Shown: positions 9,963-19,346 of the stretch, in pieces
Layout: each line of letters opens with the position of its first letter
Position numbering within the stretch: position 1 is the stretch's first letter
Assembly (NCBI GenBank): GCA_002694465.1
Contig: NZMG01000010.1
Location: 40,658-104,657 of the forward strand
Origin: Flavobacteriaceae bacterium
Lineage (GTDB): Bacteria; Bacteroidota; Bacteroidia; Flavobacteriales; Flavobacteriaceae
Length of the DNA: 64,000 bases
Reading direction: 5' to 3'
Program-made: the position numbers and the translations under genes
Notes under the pieces: model-generated
What the model saw: only the letters and a program-made list of their open reading frames with translations
Databases searched by the model: none
Told to the model about the DNA's origin: nothing

Positions 9963-12068
9963 ATGAATGCCCATTTCCTTCAAACTCCTATAGAATATCT
10001 TAAAGGCGTAGGTCCTAATCGAGCCGATTTGCTTAAAAAGGAATTGGGAATTCACACCTTTCAGGATTTAATGCACTTATTTCCAAATAGGTACCTCGAC
10101 CGCACCAAATACTACAGAATAGGCGAATTACAAAAAACCAATGCCGAAGTCCAAATTATTGGAAAAATAACGCACATTAAAACGGTAGAGCAAAAACGAG
10201 GAAAGCGCTTGGTGGCAACGTTTATCGACGATACTGGACAAATGGAACTCGTTTGGTTTCGAGGCCATAAATGGATACGAGAAAATTTAAAATTGAATGT
10301 TCCCTATGTCATCTTCGGAAAAACAAATTGGTTTAACGGTTTGTATTCGATGCCCCATCCCGAAATGGAATTGCTAGAAGCACACGAAAAAAGTTTACGA
10401 TCTGCCATGCAACCTATCTATCCTTCCACCGAAAAATTATCGAGTAGTGGTATCACCAATAAAGTCATTTGCACCTTGCTAGAAACCCTGTTTTTGGAAG
10501 CCAAAAATAGGCTTGCAGAAAGCCTCTCCAAAGAGGTCCTAAACAGCCTTAAATTACTCCCTAAAAATGAGGCACTTTTTAACATTCATTTTCCGAAAAA
10601 TCAGACCCTATTATCAAGGGCACAATACCGACTAAAATTTGAAGAATTATTTTACATTCAGTTGCAATTAATTCGAAAAAATATCCTCCATAAAACCAAA
10701 ATTAAAGGGTACACTTTTCCGAAAGTGGGTGACTATTTTAACACCTTTTTTAACGAGCATTTACCTTTCAATTTAACCGAAGCACAGAAGCGAGTTATTA
10801 AAGAAATTCGTCATGACTTGGGGCAAGCTTCGCAAATGAATAGGTTATTACAAGGAGATGTAGGTTCTGGAAAGACCATAGTTGCCTTTATGTCCCTATT
10901 AATAGCACTTGACAACGGTTTTCAGGGTTGTTTAATGGCGCCAACTGAAATTTTGTCAGTCCAACACTATAACAGTTTACTGGTATGGTGTAATAAATTG
11001 AATATCAGTATTTCAATTCTTACAGGTTCAACTAAAACTTCAGAAAGAAAAGAAATTCACGAAAACCTTCAAAATGGGTCTTTACAAGTGCTAATTGGCA
11101 CCCATGCGCTGCTAGAAGATACCGTTCAATTTAAAAATTTAGGGCTTGCTATTGTAGATGAACAACATCGTTTTGGGGTGGCACAACGAAGCAAATTATG
11201 GCACAAAAATGTGCAACCTCCCAACATCTTAATTATGACCGCTACCCCTATCCCCCGCACCCTCGCCATGAGCGTATATGGTGATCTAGATGTAAGTGTT
11301 ATTGACGAACTTCCGCCAGGTAGAAAAGACATTAAAACAGTACACAGATTTGACTCGAATAGACTCAAGGTTTTTCGGTTTTTAAAAGACGAAATTTCAC
11401 TAGGCAGACAGGTGTATATTGTGTACCCATTAATACAAGAAAGTGAGGCCTTAGATTACAAAGATTTAATGGATGGCTACGAAAGTATTTCGAGAGAATT
11501 TCCCAAACCAAAATACCAGATTTCTATTGTCCACGGAAAAATGAAACCCGCCGATAAGGATTATGAAATGAATCGGTTTGTAAAAGGCGAAACACAAATT
11601 ATGATCGCCACTACAGTTATTGAGGTGGGCGTCGATGTCCCCAATGCCTCGGTGATGGTGATTGAAAGTGCCGAACGCTTCGGATTATCCCAGTTGCACC
11701 AGTTACGAGGGCGTGTAGGACGTGGAGCCGAACAGAGCTATTGTATTTTGATGACTAGCCACAAACTCTCTGCAGATGCCAAAACACGCTTAGAAACGAT
11801 GGTTCGCACCAATGATGGATTTGAAATAAGCGAAGTAGACCTAAAACTTCGCGGTCCAGGTGATATGATGGGCACCCAACAAAGCGGGGTATTAAATTTA
11901 AGAATTGCCGATATTATAAAAGACAGTGAAATTTTAAAAATTGCCCGTAGTTATGCGATGCAAGTGCTTAAAGACGATCCATCCCTACAAAAACCTAACA
12001 ACGCCCCTATTCTATATACCTATACGCAATTGGTGAAGTTTAAAAACATTTGGAATTATATTAGTTAA
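9963..12068 (+). CDS. recG: ATP-dependent DNA helicase RecG
   Basis: The enzyme remodels stalled replication forks and Holliday junctions. An N-terminal wedge/OB region (starting FLQTPIEYLKGVG) is followed by a superfamily 2 helicase core with Walker A GDVGSGKT, motif II DEQH, motif III TATPIPRTL and motif VI QLRGRVGRG. Length from the ATG at 9963 is 701 residues, normal for RecG. The frame is open back to a TTG at 9933, but the family N-terminus and the closeness of the divergent M1 gene favour the ATG. Confidence 0.96.
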   Translation: MNAHFLQTPIEYLKGVGPNRADLLKKELGIHTFQDLMHLFPNRYLDRTKYYRIGELQKTNAEVQIIGKITHIKTVEQKRGKRLVATFIDDTGQMELVWFRGHKWIRENLKLNVPYVIFGKTNWFNGLYSMPHPEMELLEAHEKSLRSAMQPIYPSTEKLSSSGITNKVICTLLETLFLEAKNRLAESLSKEVLNSLKLLPKNEALFNIHFPKNQTLLSRAQYRLKFEELFYIQLQLIRKNILHKTKIKGYTFPKVGDYFNTFFNEHLPFNLTEAQKRVIKEIRHDLGQASQMNRLLQGDVGSGKTIVAFMSLLIALDNGFQGCLMAPTEILSVQHYNSLLVWCNKLNISISILTGSTKTSERKEIHENLQNGSLQVLIGTHALLEDTVQFKNLGLAIVDEQHRFGVAQRSKLWHKNVQPPNILIMTATPIPRTLAMSVYGDLDVSVIDELPPGRKDIKTVHRFDSNRLKVFRFLKDEISLGRQVYIVYPLIQESEALDYKDLMDGYESISREFPKPKYQISIVHGKMKPADKDYEMNRFVKGETQIMIATTVIEVGVDVPNASVMVIESAERFGLSQLHQLRGRVGRGAEQSYCILMTSHKLSADAKTRLETMVRTNDGFEISEVDLKLRGPGDMMGTQQSGVLNLRIADIIKDSEILKIARSYAMQVLKDDPSLQKPNNAPILYTYTQLVKFKNIWNYIS

Positions 12069-12171
12069 TCCATTTTTATCACTTTAAAAACTAAAAAGCT
12101 AGAAGTACTTTATCTTGAAATAAGTTAACCAAATAAATAAAAAGGAGAGGTCCATTAGCACCTAAATAAAA

Positions 12172-12294
12172 ATGAATGGAATTATTGAACTTTCAAACAG
12201 AAGTATAACCCTTGATAGCAATGCATTTCTAAAAGTGAATGGCAGCATTGATATCAATTTATTCTATATTGAAAATGGAATGCTAAGATTTTAA
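12172..12294 (+). pseudogene. 40-residue fragment resembling the start of a Crp/Fnr cyclic-nucleotide-binding domain
   Basis: In the 262-nt gap after recG an ATG opens a 40-codon frame ending at TAA 12292-12294. Its last part reads FYIENGMLRF, very like the YxIesGxlRxy block of Crp/Fnr-family sensors, preceded by a glycine at the usual spacing. The rest of such a protein is absent: the next gene in this orientation is an unrelated hydrolase. I read it as a decayed remnant; an alternative is a genuine small peptide. The rest of the gap is AT-rich without clear structure. Confidence 0.35.
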
Positions 12295-12330
12295 TTTACA
12301 GACAGATATGTGGAGTAAATTATTTGAACA

Positions 12331-13488
12331 ATGAAAGTACTTTTATCATTCTTTATAGGCCTATTCAGTATAGCTGTAGCAGGGCAAAATTCCTTCTATG
12401 AGCTAATTGAGTTAGGAACATTTAAAGTAGGTTATTTCGATTCCATCATTTATAATGAGGATGAAAATTACCAACAATATGGGTACGTCGGAGCCGCTCC
12501 CCTGTTCGTTCAAATTTGGCACCCAATACAAGAATCACTTCCTTTAGAATATTTAAGTTATGGCGATTTCAGAAAAAGAGAAGTCCCAGAGGAATTACAA
12601 GAGGTTTACGATAATCTGGCTCGGGGAATAGACAACAGTTTTATCTCTTATAATATTTCAGAACAATTTGAAACCTACGAACCCTTAAATTACAACGGAT
12701 ATACGTATGAGCAAGTACTAGATACTCTAAAAAAAACAAGGACAAAGAGCATTCGGCACCCCCTAACCACAACAACCGAATTCCCTGTAATACTTTACCA
12801 TCATGGTGGACAGGGATTACCAGATGAAAATTACATTATGGCCGAATATTTCGCTTCTAGAGGGTACATATTTATTTCTGCCAATTATCATCTGCCCTTT
12901 GAAGGAATGGATTATGGTGCTAGTTTTGGGGTTAGCGATATAACAAGTTTTCCTAAAAAAATAACTGCCTTTGCAAAAGAACTTACCACCAACGACAACC
13001 TATTTTTTATAGGACATAGTTGGGGGGCTCAAGTGGGATTCACCTATTTATTTGATAAAAACTGGGCTAGTGGTTTTGTGTCATTAGAAACCACTATTGA
13101 ATTTAAAACCGATAGTATAGAAATAAAACAAAAATGGCCCGAAGTCTATAAAGTAATTAAAACAGATGAACGTAAATATCCAATACCCGTAATGTTAATA
13201 GCCAACACCACCCAAAATGAAAAGTTCTCTTTTTTTGAACCCTTGGGTACAAAAGACGTGTATCATGTGGCTACAAAGAATCCTTTTGGACATGAAAGCT
13301 ATACTGCTGCCTTTCTAATGCGGATATTGTACAATACTACCTTTCCGCAACCCGATTCGTCCATAATGAAATCCCAATTAATCCTGTATAATGAACACCT
13401 AAAATTAATAGAATGTTTTTTTAATTCGGTTAAAGAGAAAAAACCATTAAAATGCAGAAACCTCATTAATCACTTTTACTTTAACTAA
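12331..13488 (+). CDS. Secreted alpha/beta hydrolase (PAF-acetylhydrolase-like)
   Basis: A 385-residue protein with an N-terminal signal peptide (about 18 residues, ending AVAG). The alpha/beta-hydrolase features are a strand and oxyanion region at ILYHHGGQG (about 154-162), the nucleophile elbow GHSWG with Ser230, and a late His in FGHESY. The layout (long N-terminal part before the HHGG region) resembles platelet-activating-factor acetylhydrolase/dienelactone-hydrolase-like enzymes of Bacteroidota; the substrate cannot be told from sequence. The start is ATG and the gene stands alone between the recG gap and a lipoprotein gene. Confidence 0.75.
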   Translation: MKVLLSFFIGLFSIAVAGQNSFYELIELGTFKVGYFDSIIYNEDENYQQYGYVGAAPLFVQIWHPIQESLPLEYLSYGDFRKREVPEELQEVYDNLARGIDNSFISYNISEQFETYEPLNYNGYTYEQVLDTLKKTRTKSIRHPLTTTTEFPVILYHHGGQGLPDENYIMAEYFASRGYIFISANYHLPFEGMDYGASFGVSDITSFPKKITAFAKELTTNDNLFFIGHSWGAQVGFTYLFDKNWASGFVSLETTIEFKTDSIEIKQKWPEVYKVIKTDERKYPIPVMLIANTTQNEKFSFFEPLGTKDVYHVATKNPFGHESYTAAFLMRILYNTTFPQPDSSIMKSQLILYNEHLKLIECFFNSVKEKKPLKCRNLINHFYFN

Positions 13489-13627
13489 CCCTTTTTAAGT
13501 AAAAACCACAGTTCAACAAAACCCTTCCCTCTTTCCGCTAAAAATAATTACCAAAATTACCTAAGAAGTGTTTTCAAATAGGAAAAGTAGTATCTTTATA
13601 TTCAACCAATTAACCAACATCATTGCC

Positions 13628-14938
13628 ATGAAATCCATCATTTTTTTTCTAAAAAGCACGGCTGTACTATCGCTCGTTCTTATTCTTTTTTCTTGTGGGG
13701 GAGATAAAAACAAATCACACAGTTCGTCTAAAAACCATATAATCCCAAAAACCCAAACTTTAAAAGCAACACCTAAAGAGAACACAACAAGTATTTCTGC
13801 TTCGGTTATAGCCAATTTAGAAAATTACGATGCTGAAACTGGCACGTATACCTTTTCCGACGATGCCGATGAAGTAGAAGATTTAGAAGTTGGTACCGTT
13901 GTATTATTTGAAGGACATTCTCTACGCAAAATCAAAAGCGTAAAAAAAGAGGGTGGTAAAATCATGGTGGAATCGGAATTCGCTCGCCTCACCGATTATT
14001 TTAAAGAGGCTGATATTTCCTATAGCGCTCCCGTTACTTGGGATAAAGCGGGTGTTGCCGCTGCCAACGTAAAAGTAGGACAACCTATAGCCACTATAGT
14101 ACCTCCTTTATTTACCACTTTGGATGGTGAAGAAGAAGGACTTCATGTAAAAATTGAAAGAGAAATACGTGGCTGGAAAATTGAATTTGAATTGACACCC
14201 GAAGCCGGCGACAAACTTAAAATAAAACTTACAGCCACTAAAGAACGTGTATGCAGTATTACCGCAGAAGGATTTATTTCTTCCTTTACAAGTAATTCGT
14301 CTATACAAATTGAAGGCGGTGAAACACAACAGTTTTCCTATAACAATGACGGACTTGAAGGTGAAGTAGAATTAAAGTTTGCTGCGGTAGGATTAGGAAG
14401 CGAAATTGCCATCCTTGAAATTCCCGCTACCATTGAGCGCACTATCCTAGTACAAGGCATTATTCCCGTAACGCTACGCTTAAAAGCCAATCTTAAAATT
14501 TATCCAGAAGTGGCTGCAGGTAGTAGTAGCCAAGCGAGTATGAAACTTACGTATAACAGCAATCTCGGATTTTCCTATGACGGCAGCCGAATGAACACCA
14601 CAGGGGGCGTTTCTAATGATACGGCAGAACAAACTGGCGATAGCAATACCGCGACGGCAGGGATAGCAGGCATGGGTGTAGGGGTAGAATTCCCTAGGTT
14701 TGAAATAGGGATATTAGGCAATACCGTTGTCCCCTACTTATTATTAAACACACACGCTTCGTCGTATTTAAGTACAGGCCTTTTGGATAATAGACCCTGC
14801 CATACCGCCACCCTTAAATACGCAGCACATGCAGGCGTAAATATGAATTTTCTTGGCGTAATGACCATAAATAATGACTACAAAATTGCAGAACAGGAAA
14901 AACGATGGAAGGCCGAAGGCTCACATTGTGGTGATTAA
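13628..14938 (+). CDS. Large predicted lipoprotein of unknown function
   Basis: The frame is open from a GTG at 13568, but the ATG at 13628 gives a proper lipoprotein signal: MKSIIFF, a hydrophobic core and the lipobox ILFSC at about residues 17-21, so Cys21 would be lipidated. The mature 416 residues begin with a Lys/Ser/Thr-rich tether, then an acidic stretch (DDADEVEDLE) and long beta-rich segments without cysteine until near the end (Cys in NRPCHT and SHCGD). I recognise no family. Predicted location is the outer or inner membrane facing the periplasm, or the surface. It converges on the S9 peptidase gene. Confidence 0.7.
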   Translation: MKSIIFFLKSTAVLSLVLILFSCGGDKNKSHSSSKNHIIPKTQTLKATPKENTTSISASVIANLENYDAETGTYTFSDDADEVEDLEVGTVVLFEGHSLRKIKSVKKEGGKIMVESEFARLTDYFKEADISYSAPVTWDKAGVAAANVKVGQPIATIVPPLFTTLDGEEEGLHVKIEREIRGWKIEFELTPEAGDKLKIKLTATKERVCSITAEGFISSFTSNSSIQIEGGETQQFSYNNDGLEGEVELKFAAVGLGSEIAILEIPATIERTILVQGIIPVTLRLKANLKIYPEVAAGSSSQASMKLTYNSNLGFSYDGSRMNTTGGVSNDTAEQTGDSNTATAGIAGMGVGVEFPRFEIGILGNTVVPYLLLNTHASSYLSTGLLDNRPCHTATLKYAAHAGVNMNFLGVMTINNDYKIAEQEKRWKAEGSHCGD

Positions 14939-14967
14939 TTGGTGGTAAAGTATTGTTTAGCCCAATA

Positions 14968-17001
14968 TCATTTTTTATCATATTTTTCGAACCACGCCAG
15001 TGTATGTGCCACCTTAGTTATTAAATTACTAGGCCTATTGGCAATTCCATGTGAAGCTTCGGGGATTTCTACTAATACCGTTTCAATCTTACGCAGTTTA
15101 AGCGCGTGATATAATTGCTTTGCTTCACTGGGCGGAGTTCGTAAATCGTCCATTCCAACCATCACCATAGTGGGTGTTTCAACATTCCCTACCAATGAAA
15201 TGGGTGAAAACTTCCAATAGTTTTCAAAATTCTCCCAAGGTTGTCCTGGATATCGCGAATTTGCATACCCGTAGTAGTTATCGGCTACTAGTGTTTTACT
15301 AATCCAGTTCATTACTGGTTTGGCAACGACAGCTGCACGAAATCGGTTGTTTTTACCAATAATCCATGCGGTCATGATCCCTCCTGCACTACCTCCTGTA
15401 ACAAACAATCGATCTTGATCAATTTTACCACTTTTTAATACCTCATCTACCCCATCCATAACATCGTTATAATCTTCTCCTGGATAATTGTTGTATAAAA
15501 GATTACCAAATTCTTCCCCATAGCTTGTGCTTCCACGTGGATTTGGGTAAAAAACAAAGTACCCCGCCGAAGCATAGAGTTGCATTTCAGCAGAAAAGAA
15601 CGGACCATAATTTAAAATGGGACCGCCATGATTTTCTACAATAAGTGGGTATTTTTTGGTTTTATCGTAATGGGGAGGGTACATTAACCAACCTTGTAAA
15701 TTTCTTCCGTCAATTGAGGATTTGTAGTTTATTTCTTCAAGGGTGGCCATCGTTTTAAAAGCCAATAAATCCTCATTAAGCATCGTTAAAAGTCTAGGCT
15801 TGGTATTAGGTTTATCTAATAACGCAACATCCGCCGGACGTTCTGGATAGGAAATGGTATACGCTATTTTTCCATTGCTAGAAATGCTAAAACTTCCACT
15901 TGCATAGGGTCTTCCAAGGGTTGTACCGCCAAGGTTGTCAACCAATTCGGAAACATTACCGTCTAAATCCATATACCCTATTTTTGTTCTTCCTAAATCG
16001 TTATACTGAATATAAAATCCTTTTCCATCTGGTGCCCATTCGGCAGTATCCACATCCCGATCAAACTTTGCAGAAATCACTTTTTTAGTATCGCCATTAA
16101 CATCCATTACATATAACTTAGTCACTTGATAGGCCTGCACCTTATCTTCATACCCTAAATAGGCAATTTTTTTACCATCAGGGGAGACTTTTGGTGCATA
16201 ATCTGGACCTGAAACCGTGGTTAATTGCTCAAATAATTTGGTATAAATATCTATGGAATACACTTCGCTATTTCTAAAATCGTATTCCCAATCGGTATTC
16301 CGATTGCCCGAAAAATAGATTTTCTGTCCGTTTTTGGACCACGACAAGCTTCCGCCATGATTAAAAGAACTTGAAGTAAGCTGTCTTGGAGAGCCTCCCT
16401 CTGCTGGAATGACAAAAATGTGCGAAAAGCCAGGTTTTAAATATCCTGCTCCATCAGCTTCGTGTTTTAACCTATCTGTGATTCTTGGGGATTCTGCCCA
16501 TTTGGCCCCTTTTGGCTTTTCTGGCATTTTGGCTAACACAGGAGGTTTTGCGTTTACCTTCATGCTAAATGCAATCTGCGTTCCATCGGGCGACCATTCA
16601 AGATTGGATGGGCTATTTTCTAATTGCGTCAATTTTGCCACCGTACCTGTTTCGGTCCAATACAAATAGATTTCGCTTCCTTCTTCAGAGCTACTTACAA
16701 AGGCTATTCGGTCGCCGGTTGGAGACCATTGCGCATTACTTTCGTTCGCTTCTCTTGAAGTTAACTTGTGATGAATTTTTCTCCCATCGGTACTCAATAA
16801 CCACAAATCGCCTTTGCTTCGATCTTTCATAATATCAAACCCCTTTCGCTCATATACAATATAATCTCCGTTAGGAGATAGTTTAGGATGGTTTGCATAT
16901 TCTAGTTGAAAGACATCCAAATACTCAAAATTGGATGACACTTGTGCGGCTGTCTGAAATGAAATGAAAAGGACTAATAAGCTAAATAGAAATTTTTGCA
17001 T
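14968..17001 (-). CDS. S9 family prolyl-oligopeptidase-type peptidase
   Basis: A secreted 677-residue serine peptidase. A signal peptide (about 1-20, ending TAAQ) precedes a TolB/PD40-like beta-propeller with repeated WSPxG/SPDG motifs (about residues 40-400). The C-terminal alpha/beta-hydrolase domain has the oxyanion-region motif HGGP, nucleophile Ser538 in GGSAGG, an Asp in MDDLRTP (618-619) and His651 in SHG, giving a full triad. It probably degrades periplasmic oligopeptides for nutrition. It is transcribed alone. Confidence 0.94.
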   Translation of the reverse strand: MQKFLFSLLVLFISFQTAAQVSSNFEYLDVFQLEYANHPKLSPNGDYIVYERKGFDIMKDRSKGDLWLLSTDGRKIHHKLTSREANESNAQWSPTGDRIAFVSSSEEGSEIYLYWTETGTVAKLTQLENSPSNLEWSPDGTQIAFSMKVNAKPPVLAKMPEKPKGAKWAESPRITDRLKHEADGAGYLKPGFSHIFVIPAEGGSPRQLTSSSFNHGGSLSWSKNGQKIYFSGNRNTDWEYDFRNSEVYSIDIYTKLFEQLTTVSGPDYAPKVSPDGKKIAYLGYEDKVQAYQVTKLYVMDVNGDTKKVISAKFDRDVDTAEWAPDGKGFYIQYNDLGRTKIGYMDLDGNVSELVDNLGGTTLGRPYASGSFSISSNGKIAYTISYPERPADVALLDKPNTKPRLLTMLNEDLLAFKTMATLEEINYKSSIDGRNLQGWLMYPPHYDKTKKYPLIVENHGGPILNYGPFFSAEMQLYASAGYFVFYPNPRGSTSYGEEFGNLLYNNYPGEDYNDVMDGVDEVLKSGKIDQDRLFVTGGSAGGIMTAWIIGKNNRFRAAVVAKPVMNWISKTLVADNYYGYANSRYPGQPWENFENYWKFSPISLVGNVETPTMVMVGMDDLRTPPSEAKQLYHALKLRKIETVLVEIPEASHGIANRPSNLITKVAHTLAWFEKYDKK

Positions 17002-17070
17002 AATTCAATATTTTGAAGAAGTTAAAGGTAACAGTTTTCAATTTTAATTGAAATCGAATATACCTTAAAA

Positions 17071-17763
17071 TTATAGTATTTGAAGCATTTCCGATGCTTT
17101 AGAAAGCAATCTAAAATTAGGGTGTTCAACTGGCTCTTTCACCATTTCGTGCTCCCAAGTGGTATGAAACGGAATATGAAATGCGTGCCCTCCTATTTCT
17201 AGCACCGGAAGAACATCACTTTTCACACTATTCCCCACCATTAAAAACTGGTGCGGTTCTATATACAATTGTTTCACCAAGTTTTGATAGTGTTTTGGCG
17301 TTTTGTCTGAAACGATTTCAATATGATGAAAATAGGGCTCCAATCCAGATTTAGTTAACTTTCGTTCTTGGTCCAATAAATCGCCTTTGGTTGCCATAAT
17401 CAATTGGTATTTTGAAGATAATTGCTTTAAGGTTTCTTCAATTCCTTCTATTAACACCACTGGTGCGTTGAGCATTTCTTTGCCAATGGCAATAAGTTTT
17501 TCAATCACTGAAATGGGTAATTTCCCTTCAGAAAATTCAATGGCGGCCTCGATAAGTGATAAGGTAAAGGGTTTAATTCCGTATCCATACAACGGAAGGT
17601 TTTTCATTTCCATTTCGAACAGTAGCTTATTGCACTCTTCTTCTTCCATATATTCCTTTAGTAGAACACAAAATTGTTGTTCGGTTTCTCGGAAAAGGGT
17701 TTCATTTTCCCATAAGGTATCATCGGCATCAAAGGCAATGGCTTGAATTTTGGATAGCGGCAT
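17071..17763 (-). CDS. HAD family hydrolase
   Basis: A 230-residue haloacid-dehalogenase-type phosphatase. Motif I is FDADDT (residues 11-16) with nucleophile Asp12 and acid Asp14. A Thr in IMATKGD fits motif II, and GNSVKSD provides motif IV. A helical cap lies between motifs I and II, as in subfamily I. The substrate is unknown; phosphoglycolate-like or nucleotide phosphatases are typical. It has no signal peptide and is monocistronic, starting at ATG. Confidence 0.88.
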   Translation of the reverse strand: MPLSKIQAIAFDADDTLWENETLFRETEQQFCVLLKEYMEEEECNKLLFEMEMKNLPLYGYGIKPFTLSLIEAAIEFSEGKLPISVIEKLIAIGKEMLNAPVVLIEGIEETLKQLSSKYQLIMATKGDLLDQERKLTKSGLEPYFHHIEIVSDKTPKHYQNLVKQLYIEPHQFLMVGNSVKSDVLPVLEIGGHAFHIPFHTTWEHEMVKEPVEHPNFRLLSKASEMLQIL

Positions 17764-17926
17764 AGGTTTCTCATTTCTGAATTTTAAAAGTACTTCTTTA
17801 TAAATGTCTTTTCAAATATTAAAAGTGTAAAGTTTATATAAAAATTACGTATAAATACATATTCCCTATACTGCTGCTTATGAGTACTTTGCATTAAAAT
17901 TAAGAAGCAAAAATTAATTTAGAATT

Positions 17927-18658
17927 ATGGATGCAACAAATAAAACTAACCCTAGTAATATGGTTCCAGGAATTTCCAACGACCTTACCAACCAGCTTAG
18001 CGAAGACATTAATAATATGCTTTCGTTTGCTATACATAATGGTTTGCCTATTAATCCAGAGGTAAATACGCTAGTTCAAAATAGCAGTGTGGATGACTTA
18101 TTTGGTGCTTATAATTTATTGCTTAAAAATGTTGCACCTGCTACACCCAAATCCATTCAGTACACAAAGAGTTTGTATGACAATTCGACCAAAAAGACAT
18201 TACTTAATAAACTTCCTTTAGTAAGAAATTTAATTCTACTCGCATTAGTATTCCTTTCAGCATTTATAATTACTAGCTTATTTCCTGAAGTAAACAACGA
18301 TTCCCTTGATGAGGGCATTATGTCTAATAGTGGGAAGTCATTGCTTTTAAACTTAGTGTTCCTAGCCTCTGTTTCAGGATTGGGTGTAGTGTTTTATATG
18401 CTGAAAGATGTGAGCTCTTCTGTAAAGGATGGGACCTTAATTCCGGAGGATACAATTTATTATGTAGCCCTAGTTGTTTTGGGCGTGATCGCTGGTTTAA
18501 TAATGTCTGAAATCCTTTCCCTTTATAATTCGGACCCTAACGGTATAAACCTTTTTAATAAAAGTGTTCTGGCTCTTGTAGGAGGTTTTTCTTCTGATGC
18601 TATTTTCAGTATTCTACAAGGGGTCATCAATAAAATTAAATCCATTTTTACAGGATAA
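17927..18658 (+). CDS. Multi-pass membrane protein of unknown function
   Basis: A 243-residue protein with a soluble N-terminal part (about 95 residues, Asn-rich, no signal peptide) and then three clear transmembrane segments (about 98-120, 138-159, 177-198) plus a weaker one near 212-232 ending in a GGFSSDAIFSILQ segment. No enzyme motif is seen. It lies directly upstream of a GH19 hydrolase lacking a signal peptide, the order seen in holin-endolysin pairs, but its long soluble N-terminus and length are not those of typical small holins. The link is inference only. Confidence 0.65.
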   Translation: MDATNKTNPSNMVPGISNDLTNQLSEDINNMLSFAIHNGLPINPEVNTLVQNSSVDDLFGAYNLLLKNVAPATPKSIQYTKSLYDNSTKKTLLNKLPLVRNLILLALVFLSAFIITSLFPEVNNDSLDEGIMSNSGKSLLLNLVFLASVSGLGVVFYMLKDVSSSVKDGTLIPEDTIYYVALVVLGVIAGLIMSEILSLYNSDPNGINLFNKSVLALVGGFSSDAIFSILQGVINKIKSIFTG

Positions 18659-18669
18659 AAGAAACGATT

Positions 18670-19287
18670 ATAATCACTGAAGAAAATTTTAAAACAATCA
18701 TTCCTGATGTAAATTGGGATTATGCCAAACAATATGTTTCCTTATTTGAAACAATATTGCCACAGTACAATATTTCAACGCCATTAAGGAAAGCACACTT
18801 TTTAGCACAAGTAGCGCACGAAAGTGGCGGTTTCAAATATGTAGTCGAAAATTTAAACTATTCTGCACAAGCATTGTATGGGGTTTTCAGAAAGTATTTT
18901 TCCACCATAGATGCAGCAAATTTGTATGCGCGTCAACCACAAAAAATAGCCAATAAAGTATATGCCAATAGAATGGGAAACGGCAATGAAGCAAGTAACG
19001 ATGGGTGGAATTTTCGAGGACGTGGATTAATTCAGTTAACAGGAAAAGATAACTACCTAGCCTTATCTAATCAAACTGGGCAAAATTTTATTTCGTCGCC
19101 AGAATTACTAGAACAACCCCAATGGGCATTGACTTCAGCTTGTTGGTTTTGGAAAAAAAGGAATGTTAATAGGTATGCCGATACAGATGATATTCATAGG
19201 GTCACAAAGCTTATTAATGGAGCTTATAATGGATTAACTAATCGTCAGCATTATTTAGACGAATTCAAGAAATTATATAGTGTTTAG
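18670..19287 (+). CDS. Glycoside hydrolase family 19 (chitinase/lysozyme-like) protein with non-canonical start
   Basis: A GH19 muralytic or chitinolytic enzyme: the catalytic block AHESGGF, then GRGLIQLTG, ACWFW and a C-terminal LINGAYNGL segment. The first canonical start in frame is TTG 18757, but the frame upstream encodes a family-like N-terminus (ITEENFKTIIPDV), giving about 205 residues, the usual family size. Between 18640 and 18757 there is no ATG, GTG or TTG; the best position is ATA 18670 (or ATT 18667). This may be a mutated start, a rare start coupled to the upstream stop at 18658, or a sequence error. No signal peptide is visible. Confidence 0.75.
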   Translation: MITEENFKTIIPDVNWDYAKQYVSLFETILPQYNISTPLRKAHFLAQVAHESGGFKYVVENLNYSAQALYGVFRKYFSTIDAANLYARQPQKIANKVYANRMGNGNEASNDGWNFRGRGLIQLTGKDNYLALSNQTGQNFISSPELLEQPQWALTSACWFWKKRNVNRYADTDDIHRVTKLINGAYNGLTNRQHYLDEFKKLYSV

Positions 19288-19293
19288 ATATAA

Positions 19294-19327
19294 AAAAAGG
19301 CAATAAATCAAAGTTTATCGCCCTTTT
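19294..19327. terminator. Bidirectional terminator hairpin between convergent genes
   Basis: AAAAAGGCAATAAA (19294-19307) and TTTATCGCCCTTTT (19314-19327) pair over 14 positions with two mismatches around a 6-nt loop. A-rich and T-rich flanks make it usable in both directions, serving the GH19 gene and the convergent lipoprotein gene. Confidence 0.65.
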
Positions 19328-19346
19328 CTTTTATTTTAAATCTGGC

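Noticed and set aside
18636..18675. Programmed -1 frameshift fusing the membrane protein with the GH19 hydrolase
   Set aside because: The T-run before the stop is not a standard X XXY YYZ slippery heptamer in the reading frame, and a fusion would join a membrane tail to a full enzyme N-terminus. Noted as possible but unsupported.
17927..19287. A prophage remnant around the GH19 hydrolase
   Set aside because: No integrase, capsid, tail or other phage gene lies nearby and the neighbours are ordinary chromosomal genes; only the gene order resembles a lysis cassette.
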